64,000 nucleotides of DNA from Chryseobacterium camelliae (GTDB lineage: Bacteria > Bacteroidota > Bacteroidia > Flavobacteriales > Weeksellaceae), in contig NZ_CP022986.1 in NCBI RefSeq assembly GCF_002770595.1, positions 1,488,001 to 1,552,000 on the forward strand. Direction: 5' to 3'. A program made the position numbers and the translations under genes. Below, in pieces: positions 26,553 to 35,693 of this stretch. Position 1 is the stretch's first letter; every line of letters begins with the position of its first letter. The notes under the pieces were generated by a model, which searched no databases, was not told where the DNA came from, and saw only the letters and a program-made list of their open reading frames with translations.

Positions 26553-29204
26553 TTAAAAATTCTTATTGATACCCAAGACGATATGGAAAGGTATCAGCTT
26601 CTGCGTGTACAGGCTCTCACTGATATTATCGATAGAATACTTAGTTATGCTATTGGAATTCAGCAAATTATTCCCCTGCAGATAAATATCGCTATTGTAT
26701 TTTTTCCACGTGTAGTTAAGCTTGATATCCCAAAAATGAGTTGGATCCTGACCGGTATTCCCAAATTTATAATATTCCATCGACGACTCGATCCTGAACA
26801 TTGGACTTACCCTAAAATATACATTCGCGAAGGCTTTTTGATCCTGATAATTGTTTGAGTTTACATCCGAGACAATCTTATTGAAGGCGATCTCATAACC
26901 GAGTTCATAATTGAAAAATCCCATAAAACCTGATTTCATCTCGAAACCTGTTTTGAGGTTAGAAAACCGTGATTTGATCAGAGGCCCGCTATTGATGCTG
27001 TTTTCATATTCCGAATCCGAATAAGAACCTAAAAGACTTATTCTGGTCTTGATAAAATTCAGGTATTTGCGAAGTTCCAGGTTAGCGGAAAACGTGCTGT
27101 TATCTTTTACCAGGATCGCCTGACTGAACGTAAAAGTTGGATTCACGATCATATTATTTGAAAGGTAGCTGTCATTTTTTGAAAAATTTGCGTTAAAGGA
27201 CAGATATTGCGAGCTGATCTGCCCAACGTTATAGCTCAAGTTAAAACTGTAGCTTGGTAGCATTGAAAACCCTACCTCACTCTTGTTAAAATTTCTGTTT
27301 CCCTGATAAATGTATCCAGTATAGACATCGTTGATGCCTACTGTTGAAAATTTTCTGGATGCGCTTAAACTAATATTTCCGGTCCTGCTGTTTTCATACC
27401 CAATATTGACGGTCGGAAACAGATGAAATCCTGCTGTATTCTCGTCTCTGAGATCGGAGTAAATAAACTGACCCAGCATCGTCAAGCCATAACGCCATTT
27501 TTTGCTTTTCCGCAGGTATTTTCCCTGGGCAAACAGGTTATTCTGTTCAAGCGACACATCATTGCTAAAACCCCGGTCATCGTAATTAACCTTATTGTTG
27601 TCCGTATCAAAAAGTGAAAGATCTGAAGATAACCGGTTCCTCCGGTATTCATTACCGGCCTGAATCTCAACCGATTCCTTTTCCGAATATTTTTTAAGAT
27701 AGGAAACTTTAACTCCACCAAAATTCATTTTTGAGCTAATGGTCTGCCGGGATTTTCTGACGTCCGGATTACCAGTGACTTTTTGGAATACATCATTATC
27801 ATCAGTAAAATCATAAGGCCTATCCTGAAAAATATATCTTGCAACAGCAACTACAGCCTTGGAAGAGTCAATTTTCTTGGTATAGACGAATTTATTCTCA
27901 GTAGACAACAACCTGTTGGTTCCTATCTGTTTATTCAGCTGTTCATTGAAGACAAAAATATTATCGTTGTTTTCTTTCATGGATGATGTTTTACTGTAAA
28001 ACTGAAAATTCGAATTATTCCTGAATTCCTTTGAAATTTCCAGTTTTCCGACCAGATTCGTGTTGTTCTGTTTCCAGGTCTTATCCTCCACGTTTGCGAA
28101 ATTTTGTCCCGCATAGTTGAACCGGTAAAAACTGGAGATGTAATTTCTATTCTCGATGTCGTTGAATACAGTGATGAATTTAATTTTCCAGTCATTCTTG
28201 AAGTTGTAGATATAATTCAGTGAACCCAGCTTATCATTGTTGAAATTGGTACGCTTATCCTGAAAGATGCTGTTTTTTTGATGAAGATTCACAACCGACA
28301 GTATACCCACGTTCGTCCCCACATTCTCAACCTCATTCTCCGAAGCCGGATCTATCAGGTATTCAACGCCTTTCATTTCGTTCAGTCCAAGATTGTTCGC
28401 ATTAAGAAGAAAATAGACCTTTCGTCTCTTGTTGAAATTCATCACGTTGACCTTCCCCTGTCTCATGTCCTCTTTGTAGCTTGTCGAAGCAAGCAGTAAA
28501 TTCCCGAACCATTTTCCCTTCGCATCTTCTTTTAGTGTAAGATTAAGGGCGATACGGTTTGTATTTTCGATGTTCTTTAGCAGTTTATTCTTGGAGTAGT
28601 TCTCCAGCACCTGAACTTTTTCAAGGGGTTTGGAAGGCATATTCTGTGTAAGGGTCTGATAACCTTTTTCAAAGAGGTCATCATTTTCTATCATGACCCG
28701 CTCTACCTCCCTGTTCCTGAATTTTATTTTTCCGTCACTTTCAACCGTGATGCCGGGAAGTTTTTTTAGCAGTTCTTCCACATTGCGTTCTGTTCCACTG
28801 GAGAAACTCTGCACATTATATTCTGTCGTATCTTTTTTTTGCCTGATCGGTGTGTTTCTGGTAATGACAACTTCTTTGATTTCCTTGATTTTATCCCTGC
28901 TAAGTTCGATAGCGTTAAGATCAATAACCGAATTCTTTTTGATGAACGAGATAGGAATATTTTTCTTTTCATGCCCCGCCGCGGTAACCTGCACGTTAAA
29001 GCTGCCATACTGATCCGTATTTAACGAAAAGCTTCCGTCCTTATTGCTAAAGACGAAAGCTATGATATTATCATGTGTATCCGTAAGAATGATACTGGCT
29101 CTAAGGAGCGGCTGCTTACTATCTGAAAGTACAGTTCCTGCAATCTTCGTTTGCGCGGAGATCTTAAGAATTAGTATAAAGAATAATAAACATAAATATT
29201 TCAT
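26553..29204 (-). CDS. TonB-dependent outer-membrane beta-barrel protein
   Basis: An 883-residue outer-membrane protein with a signal peptide (MKYLCLLFFILILKISAQ). A carboxypeptidase-regulatory-like domain follows: KIAGTVLSDSKQPLLRASIILT. Next is a TonB plug-like region (VEELLKKLPGITVESDGKIKFR) and about 650 residues of alternating aromatic/charged beta-barrel strands ending in Phe (GINKNF). It belongs to the outer-membrane beta-barrel family that accompanies GLPGLI proteins. It probably takes up or exports a peptide or metal ligand; the substrate is unknown. Its ATG overlaps the GLPGLI stop by one base, so the two are translationally coupled. Confidence 0.85.
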   Translation of the reverse strand: MKYLCLLFFILILKISAQTKIAGTVLSDSKQPLLRASIILTDTHDNIIAFVFSNKDGSFSLNTDQYGSFNVQVTAAGHEKKNIPISFIKKNSVIDLNAIELSRDKIKEIKEVVITRNTPIRQKKDTTEYNVQSFSSGTERNVEELLKKLPGITVESDGKIKFRNREVERVMIENDDLFEKGYQTLTQNMPSKPLEKVQVLENYSKNKLLKNIENTNRIALNLTLKEDAKGKWFGNLLLASTSYKEDMRQGKVNVMNFNKRRKVYFLLNANNLGLNEMKGVEYLIDPASENEVENVGTNVGILSVVNLHQKNSIFQDKRTNFNNDKLGSLNYIYNFKNDWKIKFITVFNDIENRNYISSFYRFNYAGQNFANVEDKTWKQNNTNLVGKLEISKEFRNNSNFQFYSKTSSMKENNDNIFVFNEQLNKQIGTNRLLSTENKFVYTKKIDSSKAVVAVARYIFQDRPYDFTDDNDVFQKVTGNPDVRKSRQTISSKMNFGGVKVSYLKKYSEKESVEIQAGNEYRRNRLSSDLSLFDTDNNKVNYDDRGFSNDVSLEQNNLFAQGKYLRKSKKWRYGLTMLGQFIYSDLRDENTAGFHLFPTVNIGYENSRTGNISLSASRKFSTVGINDVYTGYIYQGNRNFNKSEVGFSMLPSYSFNLSYNVGQISSQYLSFNANFSKNDSYLSNNMIVNPTFTFSQAILVKDNSTFSANLELRKYLNFIKTRISLLGSYSDSEYENSINSGPLIKSRFSNLKTGFEMKSGFMGFFNYELGYEIAFNKIVSDVNSNNYQDQKAFANVYFRVSPMFRIESSMEYYKFGNTGQDPTHFWDIKLNYTWKKYNSDIYLQGNNLLNSNSITKYSIDNISESLYTQKLIPFHIVLGINKNF

Positions 29205-29986
29205 TAAGGCTTCTTGGTGTCAGGTTCCCATTCAAAGTGGGTTTCCATTGACATCTCTCTGATGTTGGGCACTTCGTACTCGGTTCCTGCTGGCAATGCA
29301 GCGATAGATTTATTCATATCGTCCCGCAAGATAACATTTTCCAATTCTATCATTTTTTTGAACGGCATGACGGGGTCAGTCGTTTTTTTCTCAAAAATTG
29401 CTAGAATTTTAGGTGGAAACTTATCCTGCGAATTTAATGAAATTGTTTTTGCAGTACCTCTTATAAAACCATCTTTATCCTGAAATTCCAGAATAACACC
29501 AGGTAGTCCCTTAAGTTTCCAAGGAAACACTTCGACATTTAGATCCTTGGTGAACCATACCGTATATTCTCTTCCCCTAAAATTGGCGGTGGCCAAAAAG
29601 GCTTTGTAACCGAGAATATCCTTTGATTCCTTCGAGATCTTCCAGTCAAGGTTCTTCAGCTTTTCGGAAGCTAATCTCGGGAGCGGCTGCTTTTCATTTT
29701 TCGGAACCATGTACACCCGCTGGTAGAGATTTTCACTGGAAAGATCATAGTCATAGACATGATACGGATTAATTGATGTAAAGTCAGTTTCTATTAATTT
29801 TTTATAACTAACAGACGGATCACTGGCAAAGAAAAAATAGGAGTTTTTTTGATCACTTATGACAAATGATTTTAAATTACTCATATGGGCAAAAGTATAA
29901 TCGTACTCCACGATAATCTTATCCTGAGCGTCAGCATATCCAAAAATGGTCAGCAATAAAAAAATTAATACGTTTTTTAAGGCCAT
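29204..29986 (-). CDS. GLPGLI family protein
   Basis: A 260-residue secreted protein with signal peptide MALKNVLIFLLLTIFGYADAQ. The namesake motif is WKLKGLPGVILEFQDKDG, preceded by the family block YTVWFTKDLNVEVFPW. It is predicted periplasmic and its function is not established. In Bacteroidota these proteins sit next to TonB-dependent beta-barrel proteins and often small peptides, exactly as here. Its start overlaps the upstream peptide gene by 10 bases, and its stop overlaps the outer-membrane gene start by one. Confidence 0.9.
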   Translation of the reverse strand: MALKNVLIFLLLTIFGYADAQDKIIVEYDYTFAHMSNLKSFVISDQKNSYFFFASDPSVSYKKLIETDFTSINPYHVYDYDLSSENLYQRVYMVPKNEKQPLPRLASEKLKNLDWKISKESKDILGYKAFLATANFRGREYTVWFTKDLNVEVFPWKLKGLPGVILEFQDKDGFIRGTAKTISLNSQDKFPPKILAIFEKKTTDPVMPFKKMIELENVILRDDMNKSIAALPAGTEYEVPNIREMSMETHFEWEPDTKKP

Positions 29987-30240
29987 AGATCAATATAAGG
30001 ATGTAATTGATGAACATAGGTCGTTGTGGTAGAACCCTCAAGTTGTCCAGATGCGCACGGAGCCGAGACTCTCGGTCCCACAGAAGCACTGATGTAGTTC
30101 CCCTGATGGTCTTCATATTGTGTAACTGTCTGCGTGAAACAGCCAGCAAGCTTCTTTACGTTAACTTTTTTCACTCCTGGAGCGGCATATGTTAAGCCAC
30201 TTAAACCCAGAACAGTCGCTGTTAAAATGATTCTTTTCAT
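29977..30240 (-). CDS. small secreted cysteine-containing peptide (87 aa, family A)
   Basis: An 87-residue protein with signal peptide MKRIILTATVLGLSGLTYAA. The mature part has one cysteine in KLAGCFTQTVTQYED and one in SAPCASGQLEGSTTTTYV. It is nearly the same as the product of 30677-30955 and shares the GQ-EGST tail motif with 30257-30562. Its stop overlaps the GLPGLI start, so all three peptides and the two downstream genes look like one operon. Candidate roles are a peptide signal, metallophore or toxin, all inference. Confidence 0.8.
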   Translation of the reverse strand: MKRIILTATVLGLSGLTYAAPGVKKVNVKKLAGCFTQTVTQYEDHQGNYISASVGPRVSAPCASGQLEGSTTTTYVHQLHPYIDLWP

Positions 30241-30256
30241 ATTTTTTTATTTTATT

Positions 30257-30562
30257 CTATGGACATGATGTCGCTTGGTTAGGATCTGAGCCTGGGTTCC
30301 ATCCACCCTCTGTTCTGACTTCGTAATAAGTGGAGGTTGAGCCTTCCGCCTGTCCCTGTCTGCAATTGACAGTATATTTTGGACTAGCCGAAGAATATAG
30401 ATACTGTCCGCACGTATTTTCAACGTTTACAATAACTTGCGCGTAGCAGTTTCCTTTGAAACACTGATCCTGATCAAGATCCTTTTCGATCTCAATGGTG
30501 TTAGCAAGAGCAAACGATGATGATCCTGCAATTAGAAATAAACCTAAAATGAGTTTTTTCAT
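30257..30562 (-). CDS. small secreted peptide, cysteine-rich (101 aa, family B)
   Basis: A 101-residue protein with signal peptide MKKLILGLFLIAGSSSFALA. The mature part is rich in cysteine (DQCFKGNCYAQ, ENTCGQYLY, YTVNCRQGQAEGST, TSCP), suggesting disulfides. It shares the CxxGQxEGST-type tail with its two neighbours but is otherwise different. The broken gene at 30985-31062 is a relic of this family (same N-terminus). The next peptide gene starts 16 bp downstream. Confidence 0.8.
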   Translation of the reverse strand: MKKLILGLFLIAGSSSFALANTIEIEKDLDQDQCFKGNCYAQVIVNVENTCGQYLYSSASPKYTVNCRQGQAEGSTSTYYEVRTEGGWNPGSDPNQATSCP

Positions 30563-30676
30563 AAGATAAGATTTTTGTTGTTTATTGGTAATTACACATA
30601 TTCCTTACTCAATGAGTAATGGTTTTTATTTTTTAATCTGCTTTTCTTACAGATCAATAACTGATCTATATGGCTG

Positions 30677-30955
30677 TTAAGGAAAACCTAGCCAATACAC
30701 AGCAAGCGGAGAGATCTGATGGACATAAGTTGTCTGGGTTGAGCCTTCAAGCTGTCCCTGCGCGCACTCAACTGACACTCTCGGCCCAACAGAAGAACTT
30801 ACGTAGTTGCCCTGAAGATCTTCATATTGGGTTACTGTCTGCGTAAAGCATCCGGCAAGCCTCTTTTCAGCGGCCACTTTTTTTACAATAGGTGAAGAAG
30901 CATAAGATAAACCAGCAAACCCTAAAACGGTCACTGTCAAAATGAATTTTTTCAT
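30677..30955 (-). CDS. small secreted cysteine-containing peptide (92 aa, family A)
   Basis: A 92-residue protein with signal peptide MKKFILTVTVLGFAGLSYAS. The mature region has RLAGCFTQTVTQYED and SVECAQGQLEGSTQTTYV, closely paralleling the 29977-30240 product, so the two are tandem duplicates separated by the family B gene. The two cysteines probably form one disulfide after export. It lies 114 bp upstream of family B, so it may have its own transcription start. Confidence 0.8.
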   Translation of the reverse strand: MKKFILTVTVLGFAGLSYASSPIVKKVAAEKRLAGCFTQTVTQYEDLQGNYVSSSVGPRVSVECAQGQLEGSTQTTYVHQISPLAVYWLGFP

Positions 30956-30984
30956 AGATTTTAATTTAATTATGGTTGGATTAG

Positions 30985-31062
30985 TTACAGCTTGATGGTG
31001 TTTGCAAGCACGTTAGAAATCGTGCATGACAGTGGGGATAATCCCAGGAAGAGTTTTTTCAT
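30985..31062 (-). pseudogene. truncated relic of a family B secreted peptide gene
   Basis: Reading leftward from an ATG at 31062 gives 25 residues: MKKLFLGL, then SPLSCTISN, then VLANTIKL and a TAA. This aligns with the N-terminus of the 101-residue peptide (signal peptide and ALANTIEIE) and then stops after the signal region. It is therefore a fragment of a former third family member. It lies directly behind the promoter-like sequence at 31088, which may now drive the intact peptide genes. Confidence 0.65.
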
Positions 31063-31464
31063 AAGTTTTTAGTTATTTATTGGTGGTCAAATATATAAAT
31101 TTTTATCACACAAAAATGATATTTTTAACTTATATTTAATATTTTATGTAATATTTTCCCCTAAAGACCGCCAATACGGCATTTTATAAAATACTTACTT
31201 CACCAGTCTTAGATAAAATACAAGCTATTATTGCTTCCAATAAAACAATTTTCAATAAAACATTGCCTTCTGAAATAGAGGGTCTCCACTCTTAGCGCTT
31301 ACAATTAAAAAAGTGAATAATTTTATTAAATGGGCTTACGAATTAGGGCTGATTCTGCGAGTAAGGACAGTGCTGCAATTTCAAAAGAAAAGGCAGGAAA
31401 ATCGACATTGCAGTAGATACAGACAGCTAAGAAATAGACATCGAATAGTCGGTAGCTAAAAATT
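31063..31464. promoter_or_regulatory. gene-free region with the peptide-operon promoter
   Basis: About 400 bp without genes. On the minus strand TATATTTG (31088-31095) matches TAnnTTTG, with TTG at 31111-31113 and a 15-bp spacer that is slightly shorter than usual. It points at the broken peptide gene and the peptide genes beyond it. The rest is AT-rich and unremarkable. Confidence 0.5.
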
Positions 31465-32241
31465 TTAGGGGTATTTTATTGAGATGCATTGGCCATCACG
31501 ATACGTTTTTATTATTTGAACAGGGCCATTTTCTGAATAATTCCATTCCCCGTTTCTCGTGCCGTTGATATAGTACCCGTCCTCCATCATGTTTCTGTTG
31601 AGGGTAATATCATAACGTTTTTCAATCCAATAGCCATTTTTTAAGTGATTTTTGCATAAGCCCTTTAGCTGGTAATCGCCCCATTTTTTATCAACTGACG
31701 GTGTGCTCAGGTAATCAAGGTACAGACCGTCTTTAACCTCATACTTTAAAATTCTATTAGCTGCAGGTGTCTTAAAATGGGTAGTGATTAGGCTTTGTTT
31801 GATCTCACTGTATCGTTGATATGTTTCTTCCGAATGTAATGCTTCATAAAGTAACAAACTACTATATTCTGCAGTCGACAAGTCATTAATGAGCAGAACA
31901 GCCTGATAATCTCCATCCTCGTAATTAACTTTTATATAAAAGCCCTTAAAATATGTTTCTCCAATAACCAGATCTTTATATTTATAAAATTGAAGTAAGG
32001 TATCATTAGATGAAACAAACAGATCCCACATAAAAGGTCTTTCTACATCTCTTTCCAGAGCGTGCCTCAATCTCTTTCGCAACTCAATGATACTATCCTG
32101 TGCCGTTATTATTTTTTGAATGGCATCTTTATCAATACCTCTCACTAAAGTTGAATCCGGCGCAGAAATTTTATTAGTATTGTTCCCTTTGTTTGTGAGA
32201 AAAAGGGAAAAAAATATGCCAGTAATAATAAAACGTAACAT
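31465..32241 (-). CDS. hypothetical secreted protein with MORN-like C-terminus
   Basis: 258 residues from the chosen start MLRFIITGIFFSLFL, a hydrophobic signal-like segment. An upstream in-frame extension to 32358 looks non-coding. The body contains helical and beta segments (DAIQKIITAQDSIIELRKRL, then LLLYEALHSEETYQRY). The C-terminus has MORN/YwqK-like repeats (GYWIEKRYDITLN, GYYINGTRNGEWNYSE). Such repeats occur in antitoxin-like and cell-surface proteins. Function unknown. No close neighbour on the same strand. Confidence 0.55.
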   Translation of the reverse strand: MLRFIITGIFFSLFLTNKGNNTNKISAPDSTLVRGIDKDAIQKIITAQDSIIELRKRLRHALERDVERPFMWDLFVSSNDTLLQFYKYKDLVIGETYFKGFYIKVNYEDGDYQAVLLINDLSTAEYSSLLLYEALHSEETYQRYSEIKQSLITTHFKTPAANRILKYEVKDGLYLDYLSTPSVDKKWGDYQLKGLCKNHLKNGYWIEKRYDITLNRNMMEDGYYINGTRNGEWNYSENGPVQIIKTYRDGQCISIKYP

Positions 32242-33278
32242 AAATTCCTCTTTACTATATCTATAAATACGTATCACGATAAATTGGCCGTCCCATGTCC
32301 CTGCATTCCTTTGCATAGCATGAATTCCACCTGATAATCTCCGCACTTTCTCTTCCAATAATTTCTTAAGACGGTGCTTGGAGTAATGAACACTTTGCTA
32401 AAATCGAGCTATCGTTCACACTATTCTGTTGCTTCTAACTTTGCACCAGTTAGCTTATAATGCAAGATAACAATTTAATATTTCAAAATCTGTACTTCCC
32501 AAATTTTTAAAACATGAAAGAACATAAGGGTTTCCATTCACTAGTCGGAGACAGATCCACATAACTTTACCAGTGCTATCCCAACGAATTTCTAAATGGC
32601 CCTCGCACTAGAAAATTATACTGAGTATATCAAATAGCTATTATATCATCTGAAGAATAGGGGTAGCTGCTTTATCTGTTTTGCTGGCGTGTGTCTCAAA
32701 GCAACGGTCTTTGTGCTACAAATCATCATACATGAGGCCTTTCCACGTCAATCCCTCACGCGAAGTCATATTCTTTTTAATCACTGTTTTCAGATAAACT
32801 CTAAGTTTCTTGCCATTCACGGAAAAGCACATTTCCTCCAGCGCAAAGCCCTTAGCAAAAAAGAGCTTTTTATGCCGCCCATCATAGCAAATCGAAAGCT
32901 ATCCAGATCCTGTCCCATCGGCCAAAACCTTTCAATTACCTATGAAATAAAACTGCCTTTAAAACGCCTGAGAATCTATTGGTTGGATAAAAATTTGGAA
33001 ATCACTTTTTATCAAAAGAACAGTCGAAAAAGACATTCAAAGGTACATCGTGCAGCCAACCCGCATCCCGCAAAAGACTACGGCATAAACACGTGCCGCC
33101 CCCCTTTCCCATCCTTTATTCCGTTTCCTTTTGCCTTACAGCAATTGCCCGATTTACTGATTGACTTTCTTTTTTTTCCTGTTTTTTCTTTTGAAAAAAA
33201 TGATTCGGGGCCGAGGCTCAGCAGGACAGGAAGAATGAAAAACTTAACAGGATTGTAGAACAACTAAAACAAAAAGTT
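32242..33278. other. gene-poor region before the PRTRC operon
   Basis: About 1 kb with no convincing gene. A plus-strand frame at 32689-33258 has an implausible composition and no RBS. A pyrimidine-rich tract lies at 33096-33185. A short A-rich leader then runs into ssb at 33279. This is probably the regulatory region of the maintenance operon, though no clear promoter box was found. Confidence 0.4.
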
Positions 33279-33674
33279 ATGAACATTTCAGGAAGACTGA
33301 CACAAGATGCAACGGTCAGTAAAACAACAACAGGTAAGGAAGTGGTAAACTTCAGTGTAGCGGTAAATGATGGCTACAAAAACAGACAAGGGGAATGGGT
33401 GGACAATACCGCATTTATTGAATGTGCCTACTGGCGAAGCGCAAAGCCTGCTTCTTGGCTCAAACAGGGGCTATATGTCGAACTAACGGGGCAGATCAGT
33501 GCAAGGGCGTGGACTGGAAAGGACGGCAACCTAAAAGCAGGGCTGAACTTCACAACCTCCAATATAAAACCCGCATGGGGTACAGCATCGGAAAAAGATT
33601 CCGTACACGCTAGTATAAAACAGGAACCTGTTAACACTGCCAAAGAGGACGAAAAAGACGACCTCCCATTCTAA
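33279..33674 (+). CDS. ssb: single-stranded DNA-binding protein
   Basis: A 131-residue SSB with an OB fold. The start MNISGRLTQDATVSK is followed by VNFSVAVNDGYKN, TAFIECAYWR and LYVELTGQISARAW, and the acidic C-terminal tip EDEKDDLPF is the conserved protein-docking tail. It coats single-stranded DNA during replication or transfer of the element. It opens the long operon (33279-40538) with DUF932 and PRTRC genes, the usual company of element-borne ssb in Bacteroidota. Confidence 0.92.
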   Translation: MNISGRLTQDATVSKTTTGKEVVNFSVAVNDGYKNRQGEWVDNTAFIECAYWRSAKPASWLKQGLYVELTGQISARAWTGKDGNLKAGLNFTTSNIKPAWGTASEKDSVHASIKQEPVNTAKEDEKDDLPF

Positions 33675-33725
33675 GCAGGACAGCGCAAAATCAAATCATT
33701 TTTAACCCTTTAATAAATAGAAATC

Positions 33726-34799
33726 ATGGGACATAATTTAAATTTCAACAATAGAACAGGCAGATATTCATTTTTCAGTGTTAAGGAAAAGGCTTGGCAC
33801 GGCTTGGGGCAGATCGTGCAGGACTACCCGACCAGTGCCGAAGCAATTAGACACGCAGGACTGGACTACGAGGTGCAAAAAAGCCCTCTTTATACCAAAG
33901 GTTCGGGCATAGTGGAAATTTCTGACGGCATCGTTATACAGGACACTGAAATTGAGGTGCCTAACTATTTTGCCAATATCCGCACGGATAACAATACCGT
34001 ACTCGGTGTAGTGGGTAGAGACTACCACATCGTTCAGAATAAAGATGCCTTTTCATTTTTTGATTCTATCGTAGGCGGTGGCAGTGGAATACTGTACGAA
34101 ACCGCAGGGGCACTCGGACAGGGCGAACGCATATTCATTACCGCAAAACTTCCTAACTATATCCGCATTGGAAATTCAGACGATGTCATTGAAAAATACA
34201 TCTTCCTGACCACAAGCCATGACGGAAGCGGAAGCATAACGGCAGCCTTCACCCCCATCCGCATCGTCTGTCAGAACACGCTGAACGCATCACTCCGAAA
34301 TATGAGCAACGTTGTACGCATCAAACATACCGCAGGGGCTAAACAACGGCTCAATGATGCACATAAAGTCATGGGACTGGCGAATAATATGACCACGCAG
34401 ATGGACGGAATTTTTAACCACTGGGCAACAATAAAAATCAAGGACAGCGAGGTCAGAAAATTAATACAGCTTGCCTTATGCCCGAACAAGGAATCATATA
34501 ACCTGCTCAAAAAAGGTGCGGAGGACGAACTCTCAACAATGTTTAAAAATACCGTGGATGATGCATTCGCCTATGCCATGATGAACGACACACAGCAACT
34601 GGAAACGACCAAAGGAACCCTGTTCGGAGCATACAATGCCGTCACTGGCTATTTTCAGAATGTCCGCAATTACAAGGATGGAGAAGCGAAGTTACAGAGC
34701 ATTGTACTTGGTGGTACTGCACAACTTAAATCACAAAAGGCGTTTGACCTCTGCACTTCATTTGAAAAGATAGGAACGGACATATTTCAGTTGAATTAA
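33726..34799 (+). CDS. DUF932 domain protein
   Basis: A 357-residue protein starting MGHNLNFNNRTGRYSFFS, then KAWHGLGQIVQDYPTSAEA, FANIRTDNNTVLGVVGRDY and VIEKYIFLTTSHDGSGSI. This is the layout of DUF932 (plasmid/phage-like), known from mobile elements and phages. Biochemical function is not established. It follows ssb by 51 bp. No signal peptide or membrane segment. Confidence 0.88.
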   Translation: MGHNLNFNNRTGRYSFFSVKEKAWHGLGQIVQDYPTSAEAIRHAGLDYEVQKSPLYTKGSGIVEISDGIVIQDTEIEVPNYFANIRTDNNTVLGVVGRDYHIVQNKDAFSFFDSIVGGGSGILYETAGALGQGERIFITAKLPNYIRIGNSDDVIEKYIFLTTSHDGSGSITAAFTPIRIVCQNTLNASLRNMSNVVRIKHTAGAKQRLNDAHKVMGLANNMTTQMDGIFNHWATIKIKDSEVRKLIQLALCPNKESYNLLKKGAEDELSTMFKNTVDDAFAYAMMNDTQQLETTKGTLFGAYNAVTGYFQNVRNYKDGEAKLQSIVLGGTAQLKSQKAFDLCTSFEKIGTDIFQLN

Positions 34800-34858
34800 G
34801 CAAATCTTAACAGGTGGCAGGATTGTAAAAAACTGCCACCTACTTAAAACACACGATC

Positions 34859-35272
34859 ATGAAAGCATTAACAGAAATGAACAAGACGGAAAGGGCGTTT
34901 GCGGTGGCAAGGCTTTTCCCCGATCACCTTGGAACGTTGACCGACTTTATAAAAACTGAAATCGCCCACTTACGGGAAAAAGAGCAGGATATCAGAAAAG
35001 CGTGGCCACCCAATTGCGTTGCAAGTGCTGATTATTGGTACAGGCTTGTTGAAAATGCCGAGCAGACAATCGAAAAATTCGGTGTTCTACTTTACAGAAA
35101 CCCGAGGATTTTTGCAGACCAATTTTTCTATCAGGACAACAGCGTTTTTGGTATCCACTGCCTGATCAGACTGGCAGGTTCGCAGGACTTACCACCCATG
35201 CTGAGACTGGCAATAGAACTCTATTTCGGGGACGACAAGGTGGTCACCATCGACTTTAAAAAGAAACCTTAA
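34859..35272 (+). CDS. small element protein, tandem copy 1 (137 aa)
   Basis: A 137-residue protein starting MKALTEMNKTERAFAVARLFPDHLG. It resembles the next gene in length, in the opening (NKTERAFAVARLFPD versus NNLDRAYLLANLFPD) and in the C-terminal RLAIELYFGDDKVVTIDF versus KYAIYMLFGTRKLIEINF. The pair is therefore a tandem duplication. No signal, membrane segment or known motif. Cytoplasmic, function unknown. The second copy starts 10 bp downstream. Confidence 0.7.
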   Translation: MKALTEMNKTERAFAVARLFPDHLGTLTDFIKTEIAHLREKEQDIRKAWPPNCVASADYWYRLVENAEQTIEKFGVLLYRNPRIFADQFFYQDNSVFGIHCLIRLAGSQDLPPMLRLAIELYFGDDKVVTIDFKKKP

Positions 35273-35282
35273 AATTAAAAAA

Positions 35283-35693
35283 ATGAAAAACTTACAGAAA
35301 ATGAACAATTTGGATAGGGCGTATTTACTCGCAAATCTATTTCCCGATGAACTGAAAGCGCTGACCGAGTTCATGAAAAAGGAAGCCGACCTATTCACGG
35401 AAAATCGGGAGCAGGTCTATGCGCAGTGGACAGAAAAAAATATAGATGCTGACCTCTGGTTTAGGTTTATAGCAAATTTTCAGAACAGCTACAAAAGGAG
35501 CGCTACAAGACTGTACAGAAATAAAAAAACGTTTAGGGATCAATTATTTGACGGCTACGATTCCCTGTTTACTTTACACGCTATCCTGCATTATACCGAG
35601 AAGAAAGAATGCAGCACTGAATTGAAGTATGCCATATACATGCTGTTTGGAACAAGGAAACTCATTGAAATCAACTTCAATACTTCGCCATGA
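35283..35693 (+). CDS. small element protein, tandem copy 2 (136 aa)
   Basis: A 136-residue relative of the previous gene, starting MKNLQKMNNLDRAYLLANLF. It shares the LFPD-LKALTEFMK pattern and the RLYRNKKTFRDQLFDGYDSLF region (RNPRIFADQFFYQDNSVF in copy 1). Its stop overlaps the start of the next gene by 4 bases. No recognised domain. Confidence 0.7.
   Translation: MKNLQKMNNLDRAYLLANLFPDELKALTEFMKKEADLFTENREQVYAQWTEKNIDADLWFRFIANFQNSYKRSATRLYRNKKTFRDQLFDGYDSLFTLHAILHYTEKKECSTELKYAIYMLFGTRKLIEINFNTSP

Noticed and set aside
32689..33258. A 189-residue plus-strand frame before ssb
   Set aside because: The composition is unlike a protein (patchy Pro/Phe/Arg, low acidic content), no family is apparent, and the region includes a pyrimidine-rich tract. 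More likely an accidental open frame.
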